Shown: positions 23,300 through 34,804, counted from the stretch's first letter. The stretch: 64,000 nucleotides of DNA from Siphonodentalium dalli (GCA_032622095.1 CP136068.1:50214443-50278442), one strand, 5' to 3'. The notes: generated from the sequence alone by a model not told the origin. Made by a program: numbers and translations.

Positions 23300-23735
23300 C
23301 AAATATTGAACACTAGCTGGTGTGCCCGACTTCGTCCGGGCTATGAAGGGATTTCTTTGTGATCGCCTCTGTCTGGGCAGAATATTGTTCGATCGGTCCA
23401 GAAACGTGCCTTTATGAGCATTTGAGCGAGGTCAAGTTCAAGGTCAAGGTCGCACGTGAAACTGGACACGCCCATATTGTTCCCGGGATCAAAGTAGGCC
23501 TACATACCAAATTTGAATCGGATCGGCCGAGGTCCAGAAACATGCCTATATGAGCGTAAATGAGCAAGATCAATGTCAAGGACATGGTCGCAAATGAAAT
23601 TGGACCCACCCATATTGTTCCCGGGATCAAAGTAGGCCTATATACCAAAATTTGAGTCGGATCGGTCGAGCAGTATTCGAGTCTGTAACACTCAATCATA
23701 CATACACACCCTCACACACACAGACAGAAGTTCCA
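23300..23735. repeat. Dispersed repeat with internal duplication
   Basis: Two tandem sections share CCATATTGTTCCCGGGATCA and AAAGTAGGCCTA, then a CACACACACAGACAGA tail. The style (ACCAAATTTGAATCGGATCGG, closing CA/GA-rich tail) resembles the repeats at 26930-27300 and 55975-56300. Probably a retroelement 3' region; the class was not determined. Confidence 0.5.
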
Positions 23736-24154
23736 AAATAGATAATATATTTCAAACCTGACACACTCTTAAGGTTGGATAATTTCCAACTGAAGGCCAT
23801 TTCAGACCAAACTTTTGGTTTCAAACATTATAATCCCTTCTAATTACTGGTTGGAAGTTCAAACAATGATAACAGTTTCAACCTATACATGTATATGTGG
23901 TGTAAAATGTCCAACTAATGTTGTGTCAGGCATGAAATTTCCAACTTTTGAATATTTTGACATAAGTTGGGGGTGACCCCCTCTATCACCACGGCTATGG
24001 TCAAGTGGAAGGGCACGATTCCGTCGTTCTGTGCATATATGTCACTTACGGTGTGCAGTCGTGTCCAAATTAGTTTAAATATACCATTAATAAGCTACTC
24101 GATCGTATACGCATTGAGGTTTGAAACTAAGAATGGTACCCCTTGTCTCCTTAC
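23736..24154. other. Probable intron
   Basis: Lies directly downstream of the minus-strand exon at 24155. Contains GGTTGGAA-type words repeated loosely and no supported ORF. Confidence 0.4.
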
Positions 24155-24239
24155 CTTCAAGAAAGCGTCTACGGCATCGATGGCCTTCTTGTGTTCAGTT
24201 CTTGCCTTCCTCTTTACTAGATTGAGCTTCCCGCGCTCC
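24155..24239 (-). CDS. Internal coding exon, unknown protein
   Basis: On the minus strand the acceptor GATGGTTTGTAG and donor GTAAGG bound 85 nt: one base, then 28 codons. The peptide is strongly helical and basic (KLNLVKRKARTEHKKAIDAV). The outgoing phase 0 fits the exon at 22980-23051. The preceding exon should end two bases into a codon; it was not found before the minisatellite, so it may lie beyond the 13.7 kb insert. Confidence 0.75.
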
Positions 24240-24328
24240 CTACAAACCATCAAAGGCAAAATATTTATTTTAAAGTCGATGTTTAAAATAGGAAACACTA
24301 GATAGTAAAGCAAATATGAAGCAATGAA

Positions 24329-24954
24329 CACTCATACTGAGTCCGTGCCCCCATGACACTCATACTGATTCCGTGCCCCCATAACACTCATACTGAGTCC
24401 GTGCCTACATAACACTCATACTGAGTCCGTGCCTACATAACACTCATACTGAGTCCGTGCCTCCATAACACTCATACTGAGTCCGTGCCTCCATGACACT
24501 CATACTGAGTCCGTGCCCCCATAACACTCATACTGAGTCCGTGCCCATATAACACTCATACTGAGTCCGTGCCCCCATAACACTCATACTGAGTCCGTGC
24601 CTCCATAACACTCATACTGAGTCCGTGCCCCCATAACACTCATACTGAGTCCGTGCCTACATAACGCACATACTGAGTCCTTGCCCCCATAACACTCATA
24701 CTGAGTCCGTGCCTACATAACACTCATACTGAGTCCTTGCCTACATAACGCTCATACTGAGTCCTTGCCCCCATAACACTCATACTGAGTCCTTGCCCCC
24801 ATAACGCTCATACTGAGTCCGTGCCTACATAACACTCATACTGAGTCCTTGCCTACATAACGCTCATACTGAGTCCTTGCATCCATGACACTCATACTGA
24901 GTCCGTGCCTACATAACGCTCATACTGAGTCCTTGCCCACATAACACTCATACT
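24329..24954. repeat. 28-bp minisatellite, left block
   Basis: About 22 units of ACTCATACTGAGTCCGTGCC plus an eight-base variable part (such as TCCATAAC, CCCATAAC or TACATAAC). Some units have CCTTGCC instead of CCGTGCC. The same array in the same orientation resumes at 38668. The break falls inside the word CATACTGAG. Confidence 0.95.
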
Positions 24955-25129
24955 CCCATATAAAAATGTACCTGGGTAAATCCACCCAGGTTGTTTGGGC
25001 CGAAACCCAGGTAAAATTCTATCTACCAAGACATCCACCAACCATCAAGACCCCGCAAAACCTGGGTTTTACCATGATTTACCCACCTGAAACTGGATAA
25101 AAACCCTGGTATGGATAAACATGGGTGTA

Positions 25130-25740
25130 ATTACCCAGGTGACCAGACCCAGGTGTACCCTACATGGGTGTTTCCCACCCAGGTGTACCCTGGTGTTTCC
25201 TACCTGGGTGTTTCCCCACCCAGGTGTACCATGGTGTTATTCACCCAGGTGTACCCTGATGTTTCCTACCTGGGTGTTTTCCACCCAGGTTACCTAGGTG
25301 TTATTCACCCAGGTGTACCCTGGTGTTTCCTACCTGGGTGTTTCCCACCCAGGTGTACCTTGGTGTTATTCACCCAGGTGTACCCTGGTGTTTCCTATCT
25401 GGGTGTTCCCCACCCAGGTGTACCTTGATGTTTCCAACCCAGGTGTACCTTGGTGTTTTCTTACGCCGGTGTACCTTGGTGTTTTCTTACCCAGGTGGAT
25501 TTCTCATTGAGATGCACCTGGGTTAGAAAACCCCAAGGTACACACAGGTAAGGAAACACCAAGGTACACCTGGGCAGGAAAACACCAAGGTACACCTGGG
25601 TAAGAAAACACCAAGGTACACCTGGGTAAGAAAACACCCAGGTACAACTGGGTGGGAAACACCAAGGTACACATGGGTAGGAAACACCAAGGAACACCTG
25701 GGTGAATAACACCAAGGTACACCTGGGTGGGGATACCAAA
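25130..25740. repeat. Fold-back array of ACCCAGGTGTACC repeats
   Basis: From 25130 to about 25500 units of ACCCAGGTGTACCYTGGTGT recur in one direction; from about 25508 to 25740 they recur as the complement (ACACCAAGGTACACCTGGGT). The whole can fold into a long imperfect hairpin. Repetitive ORFs on both strands (Val-Pro-Trp-Cys patterns) are products of the repeat. Confidence 0.9.
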
Positions 25741-25744
25741 GTGA

Positions 25745-26929
25745 AATGATGAGGATGGCAATGAAGTAGATTTTGATGGGATTCAGGGGTATTGTTATCA
25801 ATGGAGTTGTTTTAGTATAATAGAACATTAAGGAAACTGATTGTGCAGCAATACAAGTTTATTCAAGGACAACAAACTAACTAAAGATAAAATACATGTA
25901 TAGAAACACATGTAATATATACATATATAAACTCATTAAACTGCATGGGTTAAAACTTACTGACAACAAGAGTTGGGTTAAAATTTTGATTAAAAAACAC
26001 TTGCAAATTCCCTCTGCATACATGTATATGGTATGTTAGGCAAGTTACATGTACATGTAGTTACAATGTATACCGGTACATGACATACCGGTGGACACAA
26101 AAATCATTATTTTAGTTCCAATGTCATTTACCAGAATACATGTACATGTACATGTTGTACCTTGCAACTACATCTACAGTGAGGTAGTTTTGTCTCATTT
26201 AAACTTTCTAAATGGGTTTCTCCCTTTGAATGACATAAACTAATGTGAGTATACACATGAGCTGTGATGTGAAATACACACCAAAAAATTATTTCTTAGT
26301 CTGAGGACATGTTTCCTGTCATTATCTTACTGCTTACAAATATAGATTTGTAATAATGTGCTGTAATTCTCCAGAAATAGTCATATTTTGTCCTGGTTCA
26401 TAAGAACACATTATTTCTTAGTGTTAGAAGGACATGTTGCCTGTTATTATTTGACTCATAAACCCCCAAATGTACATGTAAACAGAACATTTGGGAAAGA
26501 GACACACCATCTTTATCCTTTTTTATATCAGTAGCAATTGATGAGATAGCAAAATATGCTAAAAATAGATTTCAGATGGTAGAGATTAAACAATCACATT
26601 AATTGCACCAACTCGAAACAGTTAACATACCCTGTAGAATATAGACTATGATCAAGGAGGGTGTCACACACACCCCCACCCCGCTTTGGTATGTGATATT
26701 CAAGCCATTTTCAGGTGGTATGCTATATACATACCCAATGTTATCTGGTACTAGGATTTCACACGGCAATATAACCGGCATTCACGATTCAGCAAAAAGG
26801 CTAGTATGCAGATATAATAGCAGAAAATTATACAAATTTTGAGTATTTTCCAGCTTAAACAGACCCAAGTGATATATTTGTATCTAATTCAGTCTAATGG
26901 CTCTTGATATGTTGATGTTTTGGATACTA
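25745..26929. other. No gene recognised
   Basis: Contains a short duplication (ATTATTTCTTAGT and GGACATGTTKCCTGT, at about 26287 and 26412) and several ACATGTACATGT palindromes. Otherwise nothing seen. Confidence 0.4.
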
Positions 26930-27300
26930 TTTCAGCAAATGTGGCTTCATTGGGGCATCAGCTTGTCTGAAAAATATATTAAGGACCCCTAAATCCGATA
27001 CTACATTTCAGAACAATCCAACCAGTGTCCCATGAAATGGTGGATAATAAACTATCATACCAAATTTGATTCAGATTTGAACACACAAACTAAAATTATG
27101 ATGCGGAAACCAGAAATTAACACAATTCTAAGTCGAAAAAGGGCCATAACTCTCGCAAAAATGGGCGGAGCACACCCATATTCGAACTTGACCTGTATTT
27201 TGGTCTGAATCGTCTGATAAACTTACATACCACATTTGGTTCAGATATGATCACACAAACTGAAGTTATCACCCGGAAACCTACAATTTTCAAAGTTTAA
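26930..27300. repeat. Dispersed repeat with GGCCATAACTC motif
   Basis: Two related halves each contain an ACCAAATTTGATTCAGAT-type sentence followed by CACACAAACT and GGAAACC; GAAAAAGGGCCATAACTC lies between them. The same sentence pattern appears at 55975-56300. Confidence 0.5.
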
Positions 27301-27310
27301 ATGTCTATTA

Positions 27311-27671
27311 GGCGACACCAATTTTAAGTCTGGTTTACGAACATGTGGGCTGATGTGGGGAGAAAAAAAGTAGATGCAGGAGGGAAAAAAATAAAAATCC
27401 AAAAAATTGTCCCCCCAATTTATATCAAGAAAATCTTGAAATTTTACATAAATTTTACAAAAATTGTGAAAAAAAAAAATTTCCAATGAAATTCTGAACC
27501 AAACAAGACATTTCTTGTCATGAAATACATGAAAATATGGATCTGCAAATGATCGTAAGCAGAACCGGATGCGACAGCACATGAAAATCAGTACGCGTAA
27601 AAAAAATGTTCATGAAATGGAAAAAAGTTGTAGGAGGTGTTCGTAAACCGGACTTAAAAATTGGTGTCGCC
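27311..27671. mobile_element. PIF/Harbinger-like MITE, copy 1
   Basis: TTA at 27308-27310 and 27672-27674 flanks a 361-bp element with ends GGCGACACCAATTTTAAGTC and ACTTAAAAATTGGTGTCGCC. A 3-bp TWA target and GG termini are typical of Harbinger elements. The interior is A/T-homopolymer-rich, and the 113-codon ORF on its minus strand is low-complexity Phe-rich sequence. Confidence 0.75.
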
Positions 27672-27705
27672 TTATGTGTATATAACTCATATAGCTAACT
27701 ATTAA

Positions 27706-28637
27706 AGGTGTTCAATCAGATTCGATGGTCCCCATATAATTAGATTCCAACAACAATTTTTTTAGAAATGCTGCTTCAGTTATCAGAATCGATTAATTGC
27801 CCAAAAATAATGCTAACCACTGTCAACTACATGTATAGTATAAAATTGCCTGATACGTTATATTTATCAACATGCTGTTCGACGAAGTTTGGCCTTATTA
27901 TCAACACAAAGTCTCTTCATTTTAGAGTTATCCATCTTCATCCGCAATTTGGTCTGAGACCGTCGGCTCGTCAATTTTTTCTGGGCCACTATTAAGTATC
28001 GATGGTGATAAATATTAAAATTTCAACAATCGATTTCTAATAACTCTGAGCTTTGATACATGCTTTGGTCCCTCGACTTGATTAAAATATTTTTTTACCC
28101 CCCCCCCCCCCCGATTCCATATACATGTAAATAGTAAATGAGGGGCACTTAATCGGATTATGCATCTTTAAACTGTATTTGAATTTAAAGATGCATAATC
28201 CGATTAAGGGCCCCCTGAATTAACGCTCGCACATTACTATTTATTTGGACTTGGGGGTAAAAGATATTTGGTACGAGTCGAGGAACCCACCTATCAAAGC
28301 TCAGAGTTATTAGATATCAATTTTTGAAATATACTATTTTTCACGATCAAGAATTAATAGTGGCCCACGGTCTCGGACCAAATTTCAGATGAAGATGGAT
28401 AACTCTAAAATCAAGAGGCTTTCTGTTGATAATAAGGCCAAATTTTGTAGAACAACATGTTGATAAATAACATATGTCAGGCAATTGTATACTTTAGTTG
28501 ACAGTGGTTAGCATTATTTTAGGGCAATTAATCAATTCTGATACCGTAACTGAAGCAGCCTTTCTAAATACAAATGTATGATGTTGTTGTTGTTGGAATC
28601 TGATTATATGGGGATCATCGAACCGGATTGAGTACCT
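27706..28637. mobile_element. TTAA-site fold-back element (AGGTACTCAATC family), full copy
   Basis: TTAA at 27702-27705 and 28638-28641 bounds a 932-bp element that is one large imperfect hairpin. The ends are AGGTGTTCAATC and GATTGAGTACCT. Symmetric inner landmarks are TTAGATTCCAACAACAA with TTGTTGTTGGAATCTGATTA, and ATGCATCTTTAAACTGTATT near the centre at about 28180. It is non-coding. Five partial copies lie elsewhere in the window. TTAA targets fit piggyBac or Kolobok; the termini alone do not decide. Confidence 0.8.
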
Positions 28638-28641
28638 TTAA

Positions 28642-29317
28642 AATGAACTGTATCCAGTATAAACATTTTAGACCTGATAATTAATTAGAGCATGCAGTCC
28701 CTGTTGACATGCGGTATCCGCTGGTAATCTTACCACAGTAATATGTGTTAACTGTGATAACCAAGTTAATTGTTTTTACCACAAAAATTCTGAAATCTAT
28801 CTAGACATATTGAAACAATAAACAACATTTCTGGTGTGGCTACAATGTCAACTTTAAAACAAAATTCATATAAACATCGCATGAAAAATACAGCCTAACT
28901 GCAAATGTGAGGTGGACCACATTCTGCGGCGGTATAACTGACTGCGGTTGATCGCATGAACACGCCTGAATACTGCAGTAATACCCGGTGGTCAACCTTT
29001 ATAAGGCGAGTTGATTAATTAAAGCATAGCTGTAATTTTACATGTATGTTCTATGGACTTTGTTGGGAAAGAGAATATAGCTGTGCGACAATGGATGATA
29101 TTTCCCCACCTCAGCAGGTGTCGATTACAGAAAAATATACCAAACATACTGGTAGTCTGTTAATCCTGATGAGCTAAGTTAGAAATTTTTCAATCGAAAC
29201 CTCATAAAAAAAATATAAATTCAGTTCTCAATTTTCGAACACTTCAGGAAATTGTTCAAAAATATTGTTAAAAGATGCCCATTCGATTTGACACTGTAAA
29301 TATACCCCTGTTCAAGT
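28642..29317. other. No gene recognised
   Basis: No supported exon. A plus-strand ATG frame near 29050 ending at CAGCAG/GTGTCG was considered but has no partner exon. Confidence 0.35.
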
Positions 29318-29433
29318 GTTCCTGCTAATGTGCTATGGTGCGGTTGGGTCCTGCTTAATTGCTATGAATTGCACTACCCGCATCATAGCAATTCAGCAGG
29401 ACCACCAGCATCATAGCATATTAGCAGGACCAC
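29318..29433. repeat. Nested hairpin (CCTGCT...AGCAGG)
   Basis: An outer pair GTTCCTGCTAATGTGCTATG with CATAGCATATTAGCAGGAC surrounds an inner pair GGTCCTGCTTAATTGCTATG with CATAGCAATTCAGCAGGACC. The two arm pairs are copies of each other, so the block is a tandem duplication within a palindrome. Confidence 0.7.
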
Positions 29434-29854
29434 TTGGCCAGTGGTAAAATAGTTTGTTTTCCATACGGATATGTGTTTTCAAATAATCATGTAATGATAT
29501 CTATCATACATGTATATGATCCCATTTATAGGTTTTATTCATCACGGTCAGATAAACTTTGTATACAGACAGTTTTACCAAACTTAGAATTTGTATTAGG
29601 TGCTTTCATTGTAGCTGTAATTACTAGTATTAAAAGTGGGCTCAATAAAGTTTGTTTTATCATTTATGCTCATTTGGAATTTGGATGCTATTTAATTCTG
29701 TTTATCTATATAATTGGCTGCACTGCTAAATTTTGACTCATTTCAGTCATTTGATGTCAGTACATGTAGTTGTCCATCGAAATGGCGAACACAACCAAAG
29801 ACAAATTACAAGAGGAAAGACAACAAATAAATTTGATGTGCACTAAAACAGATA

Positions 29855-30016
29855 CAGTAGTGCCCTAAGAAATCGACCCCTTAACCACAGCAGAATTATG
29901 TGTAACTTTTCAGGATTTAGTCGGATATATGGCTTGTTGCCATTCATCGGAAAGCTCTCCCCGAGTTACCCGTAATTCTGCTGTGGTTAAGGAGTCGATT
30001 AATTAGAGCATTACTG
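29855..30016. mobile_element. Pogo-like MITE, copy 2, internally deleted
   Basis: TA at 29853-29854 and 30017-30018 flanks CAGTAGTGCCC to GCATTACTG. It matches copy 1 but has lost about 50 bp of the hairpin's second arm (GAAAGCTCTCCCCGAGTTACC junction). Confidence 0.75.
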
Positions 30017-30018
30017 TA

Positions 30019-30616
30019 GTTACAAATGTATGTCTAGCCTCTTGTGAAGTGGTGTGTCACTAATAAGATCTTTAATTCACATACATGTACTATATACCGG
30101 TTCAAGCGTTTACAAGTGTCAGGCATCGAGAAACTGACCAAAAGTTTTGGTAGTATATAATATAGGCTAGCACTGCACCTGGGCTACATGTACATGTACT
30201 GTAAGTGATTATAATGTACTATTTTTATATTCTGCCGTGAAAGTGTTGCTGAATGAAATTTAAGTTTACCCCGATATTCTAAGTCCGCTCGACTAAGATG
30301 GGGTTTTTCTCGAAAACCGATATCTGAATATAAATGTACGTCTTCCACTGGTTGGTATTCCCTCTAAATTGACTAATTTTAACTGATTAGATTAGCCCTG
30401 GTATGGAAAACTCTAACTGTTATAGCCCGATGAGCGGTTTACTGATGCCCGCCGGGGTTTACTGCCAACAGCGGTGATGATATGATGACCAGCGTTGTGC
30501 ATGGCATATGTTGATCCAGGTAAGAATGCTACCATACATTCCAAACATTCATTAAATATCTTATTAATAGTAACCCAAACTACACAAGAGACTAGTATAA
30601 CTAAGATTGGGCTCGA
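30019..30616. other. Probable 3' flank of the four-exon gene
   Basis: Lies downstream of the stop at 30617-30619 on the minus strand. No canonical AATAAA was found close to the stop; ATTAATAAGATATT about 50 bp downstream is the nearest variant. Confidence 0.35.
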
Positions 30617-33600
30617 TTAATGATGTGACACTTTCAGTACTTCATTTACTAGTAGCCTGGTACTGGTGGGCTTGGCTGCAGATACTTGTTTGGCGTGTTT
30701 GAGGCCTGTGGCACAAGCCACAAGGGCAGCAGAATCAATTAAAATTTCTCTTATTGTAGTGTAGTACATGTACATGAATAGTACCGGTAGTACAGCACAC
30801 ACAGAGGTATATGGTGCCGGCACATGTACATATATTTTCTCTGTTTTCACACATGTTTTTTTCAATTTAACAAAATGAGTCTTTTATGACACATACTAAA
30901 GTGAAAGTAGGCTTACATGTATATAATGTGCACACAGTATACAGGTACATGTACTGATATATTACATTGAAATACAGTCCGAGTACAATGATATAGCAAA
31001 ATTATGCATAGTAGAATAACAACCTTTTGTACAAACAGTCCTGACAATGATATACCGGGATATCATGGTGATAGTTCATACATTTGGAATTACCGAATAC
31101 CCGAGTTTGTGGTTAGACCGCTTCATGCGATGTTTATGTGAATTTTTATTTTTAAGTCGGCATTGCATAGTCCTATAGACCACACCAGAGATTTTTTTTA
31201 TTTTCTTCTGCAATAGCAAATGTCGGTCAGTGACCAACTTATGTTTATGCAATCGATACAATCTGGTTCTGCTTTTGATGTCCAGTTCGATATTTGTGGT
31301 GTGTTCTTGTGCAAAAATATAATTCTAACTAATGCGCCAAAAATCAGGTTTATAAATTTATCCATTCTTGAGCAAGAGCAACTCGTAAAACTTGTACGGT
31401 ATAACATTCCAAACTGCGTATTTCTGCTATCGAACCATATGATAATAATGTTGAACCGGACATCGAAATCTGAACCGCATTTATGGATTGCAGCACGTGA
31501 TGTTGAATAAACAGTTATAGAGGATATACAGTAATGCTCTAATTAATCGACTCCTTAACTACAGCAGAATTATGGGTAACTTTTCAGGATTTAGTCGGAA
31601 ATATGGGTTGATGCCATTCATCGGAAAGCTCTCGGTGAGAGCTTTCAGATGAATGGCAACAAGCCATATTTCGGACTACATCCTGAAAAGTTACCCATAA
31701 TTCTGCTGTAGTTAAGGAGTCGATTAATTAGCTCTAGAATAACTGTAACATGGTTTATAATATACAAATGTATACTGTATGGGAAACATCAGAGGTTTAC
31801 AAAGTAATAAAAACAGTTGATTTGTTCTTTATTCATGTGGTTATATACACATATTCTAAAAATAAATGTCCTTTACAACGTGGATCAATGAAATGCGGTT
31901 GTTGCATTTAAAATGCATTGAGGGTGCATTGTGTCACGCCACTTTGTAAATGCCTTAACGACAGCATTTAAATTAAATGCACTGCATTGGGAATAATCGC
32001 AGTCGCATTGAAATTACCGATCATTGCGCCGAAAAAGTATACTAGTATGAATACCCAAATAACGATACGATAGTGTATTTTGCAATTTTAGTTTTAATTT
32101 TGTTTAATTTAAATTCACATCTGAATAATTCTGTGTTATTTTCCCACTCCTGGTGTACATGTTCGGAATCGGACATTCATGATGTATTTTCTATTCAAAA
32201 TGGAATAAACATAAATAAACACTGTTGACATTAATTGTTTTATAATCAGAATCTGAGAATCATGATTCTCATTTTGATTCTAGTAAAAAGTCTTGATTCC
32301 CTGTAGAAAGTGAAACACTTAACATTTTGATTATTGCAAAAAATCTGATGGATTTTAAGGCCTGCATCAAGACATTTGTTTGTGAATAAATCAAGGTAAA
32401 TGTGTTAAAATATGAACGCATTTACAAATGCGTTGCTCCAAAATCGCAAAGTAGATTCGAACATGTGGTCGCTTTTCTAAGAAATTTGTGAGTGCTCTGT
32501 ACATGTACATACATGTAAGTTACTTGACCAACTACATGAGGAGTCGAGGGACACAATCAATGAGGACGTTTGTACTAAAAAAAAAATTTACGCAAGGAAC
32601 GAACACAAGGCCAATTTGGGTCTGTACTTTTATTAACTTTCAATGGAATTTCACCCCCTGCACTATTATTTTGGCCTGCACTTTTATTTGGAGCCTGAGA
32701 GTAAGTTGCATTGACATTTATTTTCACGAATTACCATGCTAAGGAACATTGCAACTGGTTTGAAGTAACATGATCGCGTTGCGTCAACACTGGAACTGCA
32801 TTGATGGTAATTTTCAACATGGTCTCACTGAGGTTCTATCAAATATAAATACTAGTATGGTTGAGGGGGACAATTATTTGAGAATATGTGAACCTGTGTT
32901 AACATGAGCCTAAGGCGACACCAATTTTTAAGTCTGGTTTACGAACACCTCCTACAACTTTTTTTCCATTTAATGAAAAAAATTTAACTTTTTTTGTCCC
33001 AAAATATTTTACACGCATACTGATTTTCATGTGCTGTCGCATCCGGTTCTGCTTATGATCATTTACATATCCATATTTTCATGTATTTCATGACAAGATA
33101 TGTCTTGAATTCAAAAACATTTTTTCACAATTTTTGTAAAATTTATGTAAAATTCCACGATTTACTTGATATAAATTGGGGGGGGGGACAATCTTTTTTA
33201 TTTTTATTTTTTCCCCTCCTGCATCTACTTTTTTTCTCCCCACATTATCGTAAACCAGACTTAAAAATTGGTGTCGCTTAAATATCATCTGATGGAGTCA
33301 AAATCATTGAACCGTCACTTATGCATGCACATGTACATGTAGTCTTGATGTTGAGTCTGGCTTTCATCATTTTCATTAGTTTTACGGTTTCCACCAAAGG
33401 TTGAGGTGCCATGGAACAACTGTATGGCATCGTATACTGTTATCTTCCGAGTAAATATGGAGTCTCTAATTCTTTTATCAGTCACGCATCTACTCATCAA
33501 ATGGTATAATACTTAAATATTTGTAGTCCAGCCTGTCCAGGTGATCTCGACTGCACAGTACATGTATAAACATTCATCTGCAGTGTGTTTTAATTTTCTT

Positions 33601-34335
33601 TGCCGTGTAACAACTGTTGTCCCAAGTTTCAATGCCTTGTCCTCCTGGTATGTAGGGATTACCAATTTACAATTGCCGTGTTTTAATTTGCAATTTTGAT
33701 GATGACGCTCACTTGTTGATAATTTTCTTTGTCGTGTGTAACAACTGTTGTACCAAGTTTCTACGCAGCGTCCTCCTGGTAATTAGGGATTACCGTAGTT
33801 TAGTCATGAACGTAGTGCGTATCCTTCTACTGGACAAGAAGCAGCAATCTGTGAAAGCGGTCATGTTGACCTAGGATTACCGGTGCCTTTAATAGTGTCA
33901 GATGCATCATTGCCAGTTAATGTACATTAGAGTGGAACTTAATTAACAATGTCACATTGACACAGTACTCAGTTAAGACCAGTAAAACAGCAAAAGTAGT
34001 ATTATTGTACAGCAGGCTTATCACTATCAGTACTTACTACATGTACAGACCCCTTACTATCGTGGATCAAACTTCTCAATTCTTCGTCTTCTGGACAGGT
34101 TCATGAGCAGGCCACTGGCACTGCAGCATGCTTGTACGGTAATACAAATTCAATTTTGCGTATTGTTCTAGCGAGACAATATTCTGGTTATGGGCAGATG
34201 GCCAGGTAGCTGAGGTACTGTTCAATACTATAGTTGATCCGTTTCGTTATCGTAGCTTAATTCTTACTGTTCCGGGAATTGAAATATTTTTTGTCACCTG
34301 AAATTCAGTCTTTTTCGATATTTGCGCACATCCAT
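30617..34335 (-). CDS. Four-exon gene, small unknown protein (about 112 aa)
   Basis: Minus-strand model. Exon 1, 34298-34335, starts ATGGATGTGCGC (MDVRKYRKRLNF) and ends at donor GTGACA. Exon 2, 34058-34120, has acceptor CATGCTGCAG and donor GTAAGG (SGLLMNLSRRRRIEKFDPR). Exon 3, 33386-33492, has acceptor TTTGATGAG and donor GTAAAA (KRIRDSIFTRKITVYDAIQL). Exon 4, 30617-30747, has acceptor ACAATAAGAG and ends in TAA (SAALVACATGLKHAKQVSAA). The phases are 2, 2 and 1, and every junction continues the frame without a stop. The N-terminal half is very basic, suggesting nucleic-acid or nuclear contact (inference only). I do not recognise the family. Intron 3 (2.6 kb) contains a pogo-like and a Harbinger-like MITE. 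The weakest points are the exon 3 and 4 acceptors. A TATATATAAG lies about 20 bp before the ATG. Confidence 0.6.
31529..31745. mobile_element. Pogo-like MITE, copy 3
   Basis: TA at 31527-31528 and 31746-31747 flanks CAGTAATGCTCTAATTAATC to AGAATAACTG. It is a 217-bp full hairpin and the best preserved of the three copies. It sits in intron 3 of the four-exon gene. Confidence 0.8.
31750..32910. other. Intronic sequence
   Basis: Part of the long third intron. Contains GCATTTAAATTAAATGC-like dyads at about 31960. ORFs at 32488-32742 show no splice support. Confidence 0.45.
32914..33278. mobile_element. PIF/Harbinger-like MITE, copy 2
   Basis: TAA at 32911-32913 and 33279-33281 flanks a 365-bp element starting GGCGACACCAATTTTTAAGT. 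It is the same family as 27311-27671 in opposite orientation, and includes a G run of 10 near 33180. The terminal base on the right has changed from C to T. Confidence 0.75.
33593..33795. repeat. Direct duplication of about 75 bp in intron 2
   Basis: TTTTCTTTGCCGTGTAACAA, CTGTTGTCCCAAGTTT and GTCCTCCTGGTATGTAGGGA recur with changes from about 33719. Confidence 0.65.
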
Positions 34336-34514
34336 GCGGAAAAATAGGCGAATCTTATATATAAGTCCACAGTTTATCCGTTTGTAGCCAATACACCATT
34401 TCCTTCTGTCAATCCGCGTTGATTCGCGACAAAATTTACTCAAAACACCACAAGGAATTCTCCGCGCTAAAATGAAGAACGGTAACTAAAAGTTAAGATT
34501 GTAATTTGGCTGCA

Positions 34515-34532
34515 GAAACGAAACGAAACGAA
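34515..34532. promoter_or_regulatory. ISRE/IRF-like GAAACG triple repeat
   Basis: GAAACGAAACGAAACGAA lies about 180 bp upstream of the start codon of the four-exon gene. Spaced GAAA words (GAAANNGAAA) are the binding pattern of IRF-type factors. Function here is inference. Confidence 0.35.
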
Positions 34533-34804
34533 TTTTTAAACACAATAATTGTATTCACTTATATTTTCCTGTTGGTATATGGTCTACTTTAGTATACGCA
34601 ATCATTTATTTGAAATAATAAGTATCACTTAGAGAATAATTCTTACTGATCATTAGAAATATCTTTATTTTGTATCCCTTTAATATTAAATAATGGCCCT
34701 GAAAATTGTCTGTTTGTCAGTTTAATGTTCACTAATTATAGCTAGGCTGTTAGATAAAGTATGATATTGCTTCATTTGTCCGGGGTAGTGTATTGTCATA
34801 CTGT
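34533..34804. other. No gene recognised
   Basis: AT-rich sequence between the gene's upstream region and the 45-bp array. Confidence 0.4.

Noticed and set aside
24955-25740. Treating the left fold-back alone as a complete small element
   Set aside because: The inward-facing partner of its 27-bp terminus is at 38641-38667, and no matching terminus occurs near 25740.
25111-25828. Long ORFs with repeated Val-Pro-Trp-Cys units on both strands
   Set aside because: They are translations of the ACCCAGGTGTACC repeat and of its inverted half.
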